Source of the DNA: DATFQI01 sp963816955
GTDB taxonomy: Bacteria; Actinomycetota; Thermoleophilia; Solirubrobacterales; Solirubrobacteraceae
DNA: 64,000 nt
Direction of reading: 5' to 3'
Assembly (NCBI GenBank): GCA_963816955.1
Contig: CAWFME010000005.1
Span: 1,116,001 to 1,180,000 of the forward strand
In this document: positions 42,211 through 53,383 of the stretch, piece by piece
Position numbering within the stretch: the first letter of the stretch is position 1
Layout of the letters: every line of letters starts with the position of its first letter
The notes under the pieces: generated by a model
What the model was told of the DNA's origin: nothing
What the model saw: only the letters and a program-made list of their open reading frames with translations
Database searches by the model: none
Program-made: the position numbers and the translations under genes

Positions 42211-44520
42211 GTGAGGAAGAGGGTTCGGCGCATCGCGCTCGCGAGCGTGGTGCTGGCCTGCGCGGTGGCCGGGCAGGCGGACGCGAACGAGGCGACGTAT
42301 GACGCGGCTGTCCGGGCGGACGCCCCGTGGGGCTATTGGAAGCTGAACGAGAGCGGCAACCCCGCGTCGGACGCGTCGGGCAACGGCCGCAACTTCGTCT
42401 ACAGCGCCTACGACATGTCGAAGATGCAGATCGGGTCGGCCGGTCTCTGGAACAAGGGGCTGCACTTCACCGGTTACGGATCGATCACGAACCCGGGCAG
42501 TGGGGTCTCCCCGCCGCAGCTCCAGCCGCCGATCACCGGCACCTACTCGGCAGAGGTGTGGTTCCGGCTCGGCCCCGGCCAGTCCGGCAGCTCGTACTTC
42601 CAGGTCCTCTACGCCGGCACGACGTACCGCATGGACGTCGCCGCACGGGTCTACCAAGGCCAGATGCACGTCATCTCCGGCACCGACTGGGCGGGATGGC
42701 GTGCCTTCGGGCCGCGGGTAGACGACGGCAACTGGCATCAGTTCGCCTACACGCGCACGCAGGGCTCGCAGGTCGCGGTCTACATCGACGGGTCCCTGGT
42801 CGGGACGAGCGCGGCGAGCACCGGGGCGCACGGCGGCACCATCCTGGCGTTCGGCAACTACCAGGGCGGGTCCAGCGGCGTCGACGGCACGATCGACGGC
42901 GCCGCCTTCTTCACCCGCTCCCTCTCGGCGAGCCGGGTCGCCGCCCACTACTCCCATGACGGCGCGCCGCCGGCGCTGAGCATCAGCGGACCCCTCTACG
43001 ACCGTCGCAACCAGTCGAGCGATCATCGCAAGGAAGGTCTCTACGCCGCGAGCTACGACCTGCAGATGAGCGCCTCGGACGGCACGGCCCTCGATCCGGA
43101 CTCGGGCGTCGAGCGGCTCGAGGTCTTCGTCGACGGGCAGAGCCGGTACGTGAAGACGCAGTCGTGCGTCCAAGGCGGTTGTCCCATGTCGGCGACCTAC
43201 ACCCTCAGGCCCGACGACTTCAGCGACGGCAACCACGCCGTGAGCGTGGTGGCCCGTGACCGCTCCGGCAAGCAGGCGACGGCGCCGACGTTCACTGTGA
43301 CGGTCGATCGCCGGGGAGACATCGCCGCCGCCGGCCTCTATGACGGCGAACCGGCGCAGGGCGGCCTGCGCGTCGAGCGCGAGTGGGGCCGGGCCGGCAC
43401 GCAAGTGGGCCGGCTCGAGACGGCGCGCTTCATCGCCACGCGCTCCACGGTGCCGTGCGACGACGCGAACCCCTCGGGGGCGAAGTGCGACGAGACGCGG
43501 CTGGCCACCAGGTCGGACAGCAGCCCGGACTCCCCACAGGACTACGAGGTGACTCGCGGCTCGAGCACCGCGGATCCAGCCCTGCAGCGGGTGGCCAGCA
43601 TCCTCAGCGGCTCGCCCGCCCCCGGGCAGGCTCCGGCTGCCACGGGAGCCATCGAGTCCGCTGCGGCGCCATGGCAGCACCTGCCGCCCGCCCACGGCAC
43701 CCAGTTCGAGCGCTACGACGTCAACGTCAGCACCGACGACGGTGGCGCCTACCCGCTCCAGGTCTGGCTCGACGCGACGACGAAGATGCCGATCAAGAGC
43801 TCGGCCACGCCCGCGACGGGTCAGGAATGGAGGTACTTCGACTACGAGGTCGGGCGCCTGATCACCTCCGAGGTCCCGAGCGACTTCTTCTCGGCGCCGC
43901 GGCCGGCGTCCGTCGACGGCGAGACGCACGAGCGCCACTACGGGGGTACGGCGCCCGGGCCCCAGCGCGAGTCGGAGGGCGACCTGCCGTTCACGCCGTA
44001 CTGGGCGGGGTTCACGCCGACGGTCGCCGGATCGCTGTGCCTCGCGTCGATCGACCGCCTGGACTTCTCGCGCGCCGGCGACTCGACGGAGATCACCGAG
44101 CCGGACGCCGCGGTCGACCTCGAGACGCCCGGCACCCAAGAGCCACCGCGGTCGACGTTCACCGACGCGACGTACTACCCGGTCGCGAACGCGGCCGGCT
44201 GCGTAGCCGGGGCCGGGGAGGCGGAATCGCCGGAGCTCGAGGTGGTGTCCCTGGCGACGGCGAGCACGTCGGGCCGCCAGTGGACGGAGGCCTATCAGGA
44301 CGCGGGCGAGACGGTGCAGCTCGATCCCCTGAACCCGGACTTCGCCCGCGCCGGGATCGTGCCGGTCAACTTCGGGAGCCCGTCGCAGGCGTACGTCGTC
44401 GTCTACGACGACGAGCGCGCCTCGGCGCTGGTCGCCCAGGGGGACACGACCGTGATCGTCACGGGCAGATTCGACAAGTCGACGGTCCAGACCGTCCTCA
44501 ACCAGGTGGTGCCACGATGA
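42211..44520 (+). CDS. Secreted LamG-domain (concanavalin-like) protein
   Basis: 769 residues from GTG 42211, chosen because GGAGG lies 5 nt upstream and a signal peptide (about 1-26, RIALASVVLACAVAGQADA) follows; the frame is open back to 42118. Residues ~28-250 form a LamG jelly roll: YDAAVRADAPWGYWKLNESG, YSAEVWFRLG, YRMDVAARVYQGQMHVISG, NWHQFAYTRTQGSQVAVYID and GTIDGAAFFTRSLSASRVAA. An Ig-like region with NHAVSVVARDRSGKQA follows, then ~400 residues with no family I recognise. The gene overlaps the next by ATGA. Likely a surface or extracellular carbohydrate- or protein-binding factor. Confidence 0.8.
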   Translation: MRKRVRRIALASVVLACAVAGQADANEATYDAAVRADAPWGYWKLNESGNPASDASGNGRNFVYSAYDMSKMQIGSAGLWNKGLHFTGYGSITNPGSGVSPPQLQPPITGTYSAEVWFRLGPGQSGSSYFQVLYAGTTYRMDVAARVYQGQMHVISGTDWAGWRAFGPRVDDGNWHQFAYTRTQGSQVAVYIDGSLVGTSAASTGAHGGTILAFGNYQGGSSGVDGTIDGAAFFTRSLSASRVAAHYSHDGAPPALSISGPLYDRRNQSSDHRKEGLYAASYDLQMSASDGTALDPDSGVERLEVFVDGQSRYVKTQSCVQGGCPMSATYTLRPDDFSDGNHAVSVVARDRSGKQATAPTFTVTVDRRGDIAAAGLYDGEPAQGGLRVEREWGRAGTQVGRLETARFIATRSTVPCDDANPSGAKCDETRLATRSDSSPDSPQDYEVTRGSSTADPALQRVASILSGSPAPGQAPAATGAIESAAAPWQHLPPAHGTQFERYDVNVSTDDGGAYPLQVWLDATTKMPIKSSATPATGQEWRYFDYEVGRLITSEVPSDFFSAPRPASVDGETHERHYGGTAPGPQRESEGDLPFTPYWAGFTPTVAGSLCLASIDRLDFSRAGDSTEITEPDAAVDLETPGTQEPPRSTFTDATYYPVANAAGCVAGAGEAESPELEVVSLATASTSGRQWTEAYQDAGETVQLDPLNPDFARAGIVPVNFGSPSQAYVVVYDDERASALVAQGDTTVIVTGRFDKSTVQTVLNQVVPR

Positions 44521-45254
44521 CCTCCATCAAGCTGGCGGGGTCCCTGATCGTGATCCTCGGCTGCCTCGCCGCGGGCGCAGCGAGCGCACCCGCGAACATC
44601 ACGCAGCCGGGCTGCATCCGCGACGAGCGTGACCCTGACCGGCCGTGCCGCCGGCCGTTCGTCTTCCTCGGCCACATCGACAAGGGCGACCCGACGAACC
44701 TGGTGTTCCACGGCGGGCGCGTGACGACGCCCAACGAGGACTGCTTCGACGCGAACGCGCGCAGTCCGCTGTGCGTGGTGAACATGATCCGGCGCGCGTG
44801 GGTCGCCGACCGCATGCGAGAGCGCTTCTGCGACAGCGGCGCCGAGCTCGGGTTCAGGACGCACGACGGGTCCCGGCGGGTCTACGTGGAGTCCGACCGG
44901 AGCATGACCACCTCGGGGACGTGCGACGACCAGTATCACGTACGACTATGGGGCGATACCGCCCACGGGCACTCGACGCACTCATGGGTCGTGGGTGCGA
45001 TCCATCACGAGCGGCGATGCTTCGTGCCGGGGTTCTGCGGCCACAAGATCGACATGAACTGGGAGGACGTGGAGAACGAGGCCGTACGGCAGATGGCGCG
45101 CCACTCCGACAATGACTGGGAGTACTGCGTGAAGTCGGACTACTACCCGCTCGCCGGATCGAACCCTCCGGGCAAGAGCAAGAGCCGGTACCGCACCGGC
45201 TATCCGTCGCGGATCTCGTTCCAGGACAAGGACGCGGGGTGCCGCGGGGCGTGA
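44517..45254 (+). CDS. Cys-rich secreted protein of unknown family
   Basis: 245 residues with a signal peptide (about 1-22, LIVILGCLAAGAASA). The mature protein has about nine cysteines, including CIRDERDPDRPCRRPF, EDCFDANARSPLC and the closely spaced C-x4-C of RRCFVPGFCGH, and a histidine-rich stretch HGHSTHSWVVGAIHHERR that could bind metal or be catalytic. I do not recognise a family. ATG 44517 overlaps the LamG gene stop (ATGA) and its stop overlaps the next start (TGATG), so the three proteins are probably made together and may act together outside the cell. Confidence 0.72.
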   Translation: MTSIKLAGSLIVILGCLAAGAASAPANITQPGCIRDERDPDRPCRRPFVFLGHIDKGDPTNLVFHGGRVTTPNEDCFDANARSPLCVVNMIRRAWVADRMRERFCDSGAELGFRTHDGSRRVYVESDRSMTTSGTCDDQYHVRLWGDTAHGHSTHSWVVGAIHHERRCFVPGFCGHKIDMNWEDVENEAVRQMARHSDNDWEYCVKSDYYPLAGSNPPGKSKSRYRTGYPSRISFQDKDAGCRGA

Positions 45255-45451
45255 TGCTCTCCCGGCGGCCGCTGCGGACCTTCACGATCGCGCTGGCGGT
45301 GGCCGCCGTGACGTACGTGGGGTGGATCGCCACTGTGGAGCAGCCGGTCTGGGGCCGCGTGATCGGGTACGTGTCGCTCGCCGCGTGGGTGCTCGCCATC
45401 GTGACGCTCGTCGGCGCGGTGGTGCAGTGGGTGGGGCGGAGGCGCCGTTAG
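45254..45451 (+). CDS. Small two-TM membrane protein
   Basis: 65 residues: a basic start (MLSRRPLRTF), two hydrophobic helices (about 10-29 and 38-58) and an RRRR end. ATG 45254 overlaps the previous stop as TGATG; GTG 45251 is an alternative start. No family recognised. As the last gene of the LamG cassette it might anchor or help export the two secreted partners, but nothing in its sequence proves this. Its end overlaps the convergent repeat protein gene by 4 bp. Confidence 0.6.
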   Translation: MLSRRPLRTFTIALAVAAVTYVGWIATVEQPVWGRVIGYVSLAAWVLAIVTLVGAVVQWVGRRRR

Positions 45452-46152
45452 GGCAGGTCGATCACGGCATAGCGGAAGCCGACCTCGACCGGATCGGTCT
45501 TGGCGGCGGTGACGTTGCAGCCCGCGAGCACGAAGCGCGAGCGGCTGGCCGAGCCGCGCACCGTGAACGCGAGCGCGCGCTCCGGCCACGCGCTGTCGGG
45601 GGTCGCGAGCACGAGGTCGCCCCCGATGTCCGCTCCGGCCTGCTCGGGCGCGAGGCCGACCGGCTCGCCCGACCAGCACTCGCGCGGCTCCACGGCCGGC
45701 ACGCTCACGCGGAAGCGGCCAGAGAAGCGCGCGGTGTCGCGCGCGTCCAGCGAGCCGTCCGCCACCTTGGCGCCGGTCACGACGCCGTCGGCGATCTGGG
45801 GCGAGCCGACCCCACCGGGCCGCAGCTCGCGCGAGCCGACCGCACCGGGCGCGAGCTGCTCGGAGCCGATCCCGGCCGGCGTCAGCTTGACGGGGGTGAC
45901 CGCGCCGTCGCGCAGCTTGGCCGTCGTCACGCCGCCGTTGCGCAGCTGGCGCGCGCCGACCGAGCGCCGCGGCGTCTCCCGGAGCGCCTTGACCGCCTTG
46001 CCCGACAGGTCCTCCGTCTTGAGCGAGCGGTTGGCGACGTCCGCGGAGCCGATCAGCCGGGCCGCCTCGGCCGGCCCGCCGACGGCGACGAACAGCGCGA
46101 GCAGCGCGACGACGAGCGCGGCGGACGGGCGGCGGGGACGGAGGCGCGCCAT
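45448..46152 (-). CDS. Secreted protein with short beta-helix-like repeats
   Basis: 234 residues. After a signal peptide (about 1-31, ALFVAVGGPAEA) comes a run of ~10-11-residue repeats such as VGARQLRNGG, VTTAKLRDGA, VTPVKLTPAG, IGSEQLAPGA and VGSRELRPGG (about 65-135), which would stack as a beta-solenoid like tail-fibre stems. The C-terminal ~95 residues form a separate domain with two cysteines (RECWSGEPVG and LAGCNVTAAK). Such proteins are common in this lineage and their role is unknown; adhesion is a guess. Confidence 0.75.
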   Translation of the reverse strand: MARLRPRRPSAALVVALLALFVAVGGPAEAARLIGSADVANRSLKTEDLSGKAVKALRETPRRSVGARQLRNGGVTTAKLRDGAVTPVKLTPAGIGSEQLAPGAVGSRELRPGGVGSPQIADGVVTGAKVADGSLDARDTARFSGRFRVSVPAVEPRECWSGEPVGLAPEQAGADIGGDLVLATPDSAWPERALAFTVRGSASRSRFVLAGCNVTAAKTDPVEVGFRYAVIDLP

Positions 46153-46216
46153 GGGGCACGTTCCACCCTAGGTGGGGCGGCGCCGGCGCGGGCGCTGCAC
46201 TGGCCGGATGGACGAG

Positions 46217-46609
46217 TCAGGGGACCGACACCAGCCTCCTCACGGTGATCGCGCTCAGCAGCGCCATGCAGACCGCGGAGCCGACGCACCAGATGCAGAC
46301 CGCGTCGAGCACCCCGACCTCGACGTAGGTCAGCCAGGCGGAGAAGCCGAGGCCGGCGAGCGAGAGGAAGGCGGCCGCAGTGCGGCCGGCCTCCCCGTCG
46401 CGTGCCAGCGCTGCGAGCACGCCGAGGTACCCGACGAGGCCGAGCACGGCGACCGGCACGCCCGCGAGCGCCGCGTAGTCGGATTGCTGCACCGTGGCGC
46501 AGCCGTGGGCGATCGCGCACACGGGCTCGCCGCCGGAGTAGTGCACGACCGTCAGGTAGGTCGCAATGCCCAGGCCGGCCAGCGCGACCGCGACCGCGGC
46601 GGCCCTCAT
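46217..46609 (-). CDS. Vitamin K epoxide reductase (VKOR) family protein
   Basis: A 130-residue membrane protein with four helices. The redox cysteines are C31 and C37 in VCAIAHGCATVQ and the active CxxC C105-C108 in AVCIWCVGS, the VKOR pattern. It reoxidises a DsbA-like partner using quinone. ATG 46609 overlaps the stop of the upstream thioredoxin-fold gene (ATGA), so the two form an oxidative protein-folding pair replacing DsbB-DsbA in the cell envelope. Confidence 0.93.
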   Translation of the reverse strand: MRAAAVAVALAGLGIATYLTVVHYSGGEPVCAIAHGCATVQQSDYAALAGVPVAVLGLVGYLGVLAALARDGEAGRTAAAFLSLAGLGFSAWLTYVEVGVLDAVCIWCVGSAVCMALLSAITVRRLVSVP

Positions 46610-47355
46610 CGGGCCGCCGCGAGCTCGGCCTGGACCGCGGCGGCGTCGAGCGGGCTGGCCCTCAGCACCTGCTCGGGCCCGCCCGCGCGCGCCACGGTCA
46701 GCGTCGGCGTGCCCTGCACGCCCATCCGCGCCGCGTCGGCGTTCGCGCGCTCGAGCCGCTGCGTGGCCGACGACGAGTCCGCCTGGGCGAGCGCCTTGCC
46801 GGCGTCGACCCCCGCCGCCTTGGAGACCTCGCGCAGGAACCCGTCGGTCACGTAGCCCGAGTTCTCCGTGCCCTGGCGGGCGTAGAAGGCCTCGAGGAAC
46901 GCCCACAGGCGACCCTGGCGCTCGGCGCCGGCGGCGACGCGCGCGGCGCGCTCGGAGTCCGGGCCGAGGAAGTGCAGCGTGCGGACGGCGAGCTTGACCT
47001 TGCCGGCGCGCACCTCGTCGCGGATCAGCGCGGGCAGCGTGCTCTCCGCGGCGCGCGCGCAGACCGGGCACTGGAGGTCGACGTACTCCGTGACGGTCAC
47101 GGGCGCCTTCGGGTCGCCGAGCACGCCGTCGCGCTCGGGGATCCCCGCCAGCAGGGTGGAGGTGGTCGCGGGCGGAGCGGGCTTCTCGCCCCCGCCGCTG
47201 GAGACGGCGACGGCGACGGCGACGAGCACGGCGGCGGCCGCGGTGACGGCACCGAGGCGCCACAGCCGGCGGCCGCGGGTCTCGCGCGCCTGCTCGGCGC
47301 GCTCGCGGGCGATGCGCTCGGCGCGGCGGCGCTCGAGGACGGCTTGCTTGGACAT
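46606..47355 (-). CDS. DsbA-family disulfide oxidoreductase, membrane anchored
   Basis: 249 residues: a basic cytoplasmic N-terminus (ERRRAERIARERAEQ), one membrane anchor (about 35-52), then a thioredoxin-fold domain with active site C96-P-V-C99 in VDLQCPVCAR and the cis-proline in QGTPTL. It introduces disulfides into secreted proteins; this window encodes several Cys-containing exported proteins as possible clients. It is coupled to the VKOR gene. Confidence 0.93.
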   Translation of the reverse strand: MSKQAVLERRRAERIARERAEQARETRGRRLWRLGAVTAAAAVLVAVAVAVSSGGGEKPAPPATTSTLLAGIPERDGVLGDPKAPVTVTEYVDLQCPVCARAAESTLPALIRDEVRAGKVKLAVRTLHFLGPDSERAARVAAGAERQGRLWAFLEAFYARQGTENSGYVTDGFLREVSKAAGVDAGKALAQADSSSATQRLERANADAARMGVQGTPTLTVARAGGPEQVLRASPLDAAAVQAELAAAR

Positions 47356-47445
47356 GCGGGATGGCTCCTTGGAACGAGTTGACGAACGGGGCGCGCGGAG
47401 GGCGCGCGGCGGTGGTGGCGCGCCGGCGTGCGGCGCGCGGGTTCG

Positions 47446-48012
47446 TCAGGAGCGGGGCGGGGCGCGCTCGGCCGTGGCCGGCGTGCGGGGGGCCGCAGCG
47501 GCTCGCACCGTCAGCAGCGGGAGCGCCGGCTCTGGGGCCGGCGCGAGGAGGATCCGCGGGGCGGCGGGCCGCAGGTCGCGCACGAGCGCGGCGGCGGCCG
47601 GGGCGATCCGCAGCGTCAGCGCGACCACGCCGCCGGCGGCGATGCAGAAGGCGGCGAGCTCGAGCCAGCCGCCGCCGAGCGCGGCGCCGTCGCCGGTCGC
47701 GCCGGCCAGCAGGGCCTGCCCGCCGACCGCTGCGGCCACGCCGAGCGAGCCGGTCAGCCACAGCCGCACGAGCGGCACGTTGCGCTCACGCACGGCCGCG
47801 CCGCCCGCGACTCGCGCGACCGCGAGCGCCAGCAGCACCGAGTACGCGCCGAGCAGCGCGAGCCCGGCCGCGCCGAGCCAGCCGCGGCCGGCCGCCTCCA
47901 GGCACGTCTGGGCCTGCGGGCCGCAGGCGAGGGTCGCCCGCGCCGAGTCGACCAGCACCGCCAGCAGCGGCACCAGCACGAGCGCGCGCAGGGTGAGCGG
48001 GATGCGCCGCAT
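47446..48012 (-). CDS. Hypothetical four-TM membrane protein
   Basis: 188 residues starting MRRIPLTLRALVLVPLLAV. Four hydrophobic helices, an extracytoplasmic loop with two cysteines (LACGPQAQTCLEAAGRG) after TM1, and a Pro/Ala/Arg-rich C-terminal tail. No family recognised. The cysteine pair and the position upstream of dsbA/VKOR genes (90 bp) allow a redox role, but this is only suggestive. The start is chosen at the only methionine; no ribosome site is visible. Confidence 0.6.
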   Translation of the reverse strand: MRRIPLTLRALVLVPLLAVLVDSARATLACGPQAQTCLEAAGRGWLGAAGLALLGAYSVLLALAVARVAGGAAVRERNVPLVRLWLTGSLGVAAAVGGQALLAGATGDGAALGGGWLELAAFCIAAGGVVALTLRIAPAAAALVRDLRPAAPRILLAPAPEPALPLLTVRAAAAPRTPATAERAPPRS

Positions 48013-48086
48013 CAGGGGCACACGCACATGATCGGCGAAACCGAAGCCCGCAAGGTAAATTCCGCTAAACGGTGGCGAGCCCGCTG

Positions 48087-49801
48087 CTACGCCAGCAGCG
48101 CGGAGCCTTCGTCGCGGGCGACGAGCTCCGCGTAGCGGCCGCCGCGCGCCAGCAGCTCCTCGTGCGTGCCGCGCTCGACGATCTCGCCGCGGTCGAGCAC
48201 GACGATCTGGTCCGCGTCGCGGACGGTCGAGAGCCGGTGCGCGATCACGATCGTCGTGCGGCCCTCCGCGAGCTGTTCGAGCGCCGCGCCGACCGCGCGC
48301 TCCGTCGCCACGTCGAGCGCGCTCGTGGCCTCGTCGAGCACGAGCACGGGCGGGTTGCGCAGGACCGTGCGGGCGATCGCGATCCGCTGCTTCTCGCCGC
48401 CGGAGAAGCGGAAGCCGCGCTCGCCGACGACCGTGTCGTAGCCCTCGGGCAGGGCGGCGATCGTGTCGTGGATCTGGGCGGCCCGCGCGGCCTCCTCGAT
48501 CTCCTCGTCGGTCGCGTCCGGCCGCGCGAAGCGCAGGTTCTCGCGCACGCTCGCGTGGAACAGGTAGGTCTCCTGCGAGACGACGCCGACAGCCTCCGCC
48601 ACCGAGTCCAAGGTCAGATCTTGCAATCGCGCTCCGTCGAGGAGCACGGACCCGCGGTCGGGGTCGTAGAGCCGCGCCGCGAGGTAGCCGAGCGTCGTCT
48701 TGCCCGAGCCGGTCTCGCCCACCAGCGCGGTGCGCGTCCCCGCCGGCACGACGAGGTCGATCCCGCGCAGCGTAGGCTCGTCCTCGTACGAGAACCAGAC
48801 GTCCTCGAACTCCACCTCGCCGCGCACGTCGTGCAGCTCGCGCGTGCCGGGGTGAATGTCCACGGGCAGGTCGAGGTACTCGTAGACGCGCTCGAACAGC
48901 GCCGTCGAGGTCTGGATGTCGACACCGACGTTCAAGAGGCTCTGCAGCGGCCAGAACAGCCGCGTCTGCAGCGTGGTGAAGGCGACGACGGTGCCGATCG
49001 TGACGGCGCTCGGCGACAGGCCCGCGAACAGGTACACGAGCGCCGGCATGACCGCGAACGAGGTCTGGATCGAGGCCATCATCCAGCGCCCGGCCATCCG
49101 CGACCTCACCTCGAGGTCGGCCAGCCGCGCCGACTCGCCCTCGAAGCGGTCGGCCAGCTCGCCGCCGCGGCCCATCGTCTTGCCGAGCAGGATCCCGGAC
49201 ACGCTCAGCGACTCCTGCACGAGCGAGGAGATGTCGGCCATCGCGCCCTGCTTGACCGTCGTGATCTTCTTGCGCTGGTTGCCGACGCGGCGCGCCAGCA
49301 GTACGAAGAACGGCGTCAGCCCGAGCGAGAACAGCGCCAGGCGCCAGTCCAGCAGGAACATCGCGACGACGCTCGCCACCACGGTCGTCACGTTGGAGAC
49401 GATCGAGGTCGCGGTCGTGGTCACGACGGTCTGCACGCCGCCGATGTCGTTGGCGATCCGCGACTGGATCTCGCCCGTGCGCGTCTTGGTGAAGAACGCG
49501 AGCGAGAGCCGCTGCAGGTGCCGGTAGACCTGCGTGCGCAGGTCGTGCATCACGCGCTGGCCGACGAGGTTGGAGAGCCACGTCTGGCCGACGCCGAGCA
49601 CGCCGGTGGCGACGGAGATGAAGATCATCCCGCCGACGAGCCACGCCAGCAGCTCACGGTCCTTCTCGGGGATCGCGACGTCGAGCACCTCGCGCAGCAG
49701 GAACGGCGAGACCATCCCCAGCCCCGCGCTCACGATGATGAGCGCCAGCACCGCGCCCAGGCGGGCGCGGTGCGGGCGGAAGAGCGCGACGATCCGCCGC
49801 G

Positions 49802-49805
<4 letters not shown>
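48087..49805 (-). CDS. ABC transporter, fused permease and ATPase (exporter type)
   Basis: A 572-residue half-transporter of the MsbA/LmrA type. Six membrane helices (about 15-300) are followed by the ATPase: Walker A VGETGSGKTTLG, Q-loop VVSQETYLF, signature FRFSGGEKQRIAI, Walker B VLVLDEATSALD and H-loop VIAHRLSTV. TTG 49805 shares TTGA with the Lon stop, so the protein is translationally coupled to Lon; the frame continues upstream only as a Lon shadow. Substrate unknown; it would act as a homodimer. Confidence 0.93.
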
Positions 49806-52147
<2,342 letters not shown>

Positions 52148-52212
52148 GAGAGAAGCTTCGCCTTCTGTAGGCACTTACCTTTCGTATGCAGAAGGGTAGC
52201 GGCCCGGGCGGC

Positions 52213-52226
52213 GTTCGGCAAGCGCG
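52213..52226. promoter_or_regulatory. Possible ClgR-type box
   Basis: GTTCGG-N5-GCG differs by one base from the GTTCGC-N5-GCG motif I recall for ClgR, the actinobacterial activator of clp and lon genes. It is 66 bp upstream of the lon ATG. Confidence 0.35.
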
Positions 52227-52249
52227 ATCTCAGTCCACGTGACTGAGAT
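52227..52249. promoter_or_regulatory. Perfect operator-like palindrome between lon and subtilisin genes
   Basis: ATCTCAGTC (52227-52235) and GACTGAGAT (52241-52249) are perfect inverted 9-mers around CACGT. It abuts the ClgR-like box and could control either or both divergent genes. Confidence 0.55.
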
Positions 52250-52296
52250 GTTGGCACGCCGCGCCAGTTTCGGCCGGCGGCTGCGTTGGAGCCCCC

Positions 52297-53355
52297 ATGA
52301 GACGAAGCCTCAAGATGACCGGCGCGGCGATCGCCGCCGCGATCGCGCTCGGCACCCCGGCGGCAGCACAGGCCGCTCCCAACGACCCCTTCTACGGCCT
52401 GCAGTGGGGCCAGCAGCAGCTCCACACCGAGCCCGCGTGGACCAGGTCCACCGGCGCCGGGCAGACGATCGCGATCGTGGACTCGGGCGTCGAGCTCAGC
52501 CATCCCGACCTCGCCGGCAAGATCGCAGGCGGCGCCACCTTCACCGGCTGCGCCGCGAACGCGAACGGCTGCGGCAACGGCGACTGGCAGTCGGCACCGG
52601 GCGCCGGGCCGCCGAGCACGCACGGCACCCACGTGGCCGGCATCGCCGCCGCGACGACCAACAACGGCACCGGCGTCGCGGGCACCGCGCCCGACGCCAG
52701 GCTGCTCGCCGTCAAGGTGCTCACGGAGGACGGCGGGTCCTTCGAGGAGATCGCCGCCGGCATCCGCTGGTCGGCCGACAACGGCGCCGACGTGATCAAC
52801 CTCAGCCTCGGCGCCCTGCCCGGCGTGCAGGCGCTGGAGATCACGGGCGCGATCACCGAGGCCACCGAGGCGATCGAGTACGCGCGCTCCAAGGGCGTCG
52901 TCGTGGTCGCCGCGGCCGGCAACGACTACGCGTCGATCTGCGGCAGCCCGTCGTTCAACAACGGCGCGCTGTGCGTGACCTCGACCGACCGCAACGAGCA
53001 GCGCTCGAGCTTCTCGAACTTCGGCGTCAAGCCGGACATGCAGGTCGTCGCGGCGCCCGGCGGCGCGGGCCTGATCTCCTGCGAGGACGACATCATCTCG
53101 ACCGTCCCGGTCAGCGCCGAGGCCGGCTTCTGCGAGGAGAACGAGGGCTACGACTTCTATGCGGGCACCTCGATGGCCACGCCGCACGTCGCGGGCGTCG
53201 CCGCGCTGCTGACCGCGCAGGGGCGCACCGACGACCGGACGGTCAGCGTGCTCCAGAGCACCGCCCGCACGCCGGGCACCGGCACGCGGGGCACTTACAC
53301 GCCCGCGTACGGCAAGGGCATCGTCGACGCGGACGCCGCGACCGCCGCACCGTAG
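52297..53355 (+). CDS. Secreted subtilisin-like serine peptidase (S8)
   Basis: A 352-residue exported peptidase. Signal peptide (about 1-27, ending AAAQAA) leads quickly into the mature enzyme (NDPFYGLQWGQQQL) as in thermitase-like proteases without a long prodomain. Triad: D62 in IAIVDSGVELSHPDL, H109 in STHGTHVAGI and S292 in GTSMATPHVAG; the oxyanion Asn is in VVAAAGNDY. Four cysteines may form disulfides. Classical motifs contrast with the divergent pair at 32.8-38.8 kb. Confidence 0.95.
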   Translation: MRRSLKMTGAAIAAAIALGTPAAAQAAPNDPFYGLQWGQQQLHTEPAWTRSTGAGQTIAIVDSGVELSHPDLAGKIAGGATFTGCAANANGCGNGDWQSAPGAGPPSTHGTHVAGIAAATTNNGTGVAGTAPDARLLAVKVLTEDGGSFEEIAAGIRWSADNGADVINLSLGALPGVQALEITGAITEATEAIEYARSKGVVVVAAAGNDYASICGSPSFNNGALCVTSTDRNEQRSSFSNFGVKPDMQVVAAPGGAGLISCEDDIISTVPVSAEAGFCEENEGYDFYAGTSMATPHVAGVAALLTAQGRTDDRTVSVLQSTARTPGTGTRGTYTPAYGKGIVDADAATAAP

Positions 53356-53383
53356 GGGTACGCCTCATGCCGCCGCGCTGGGG

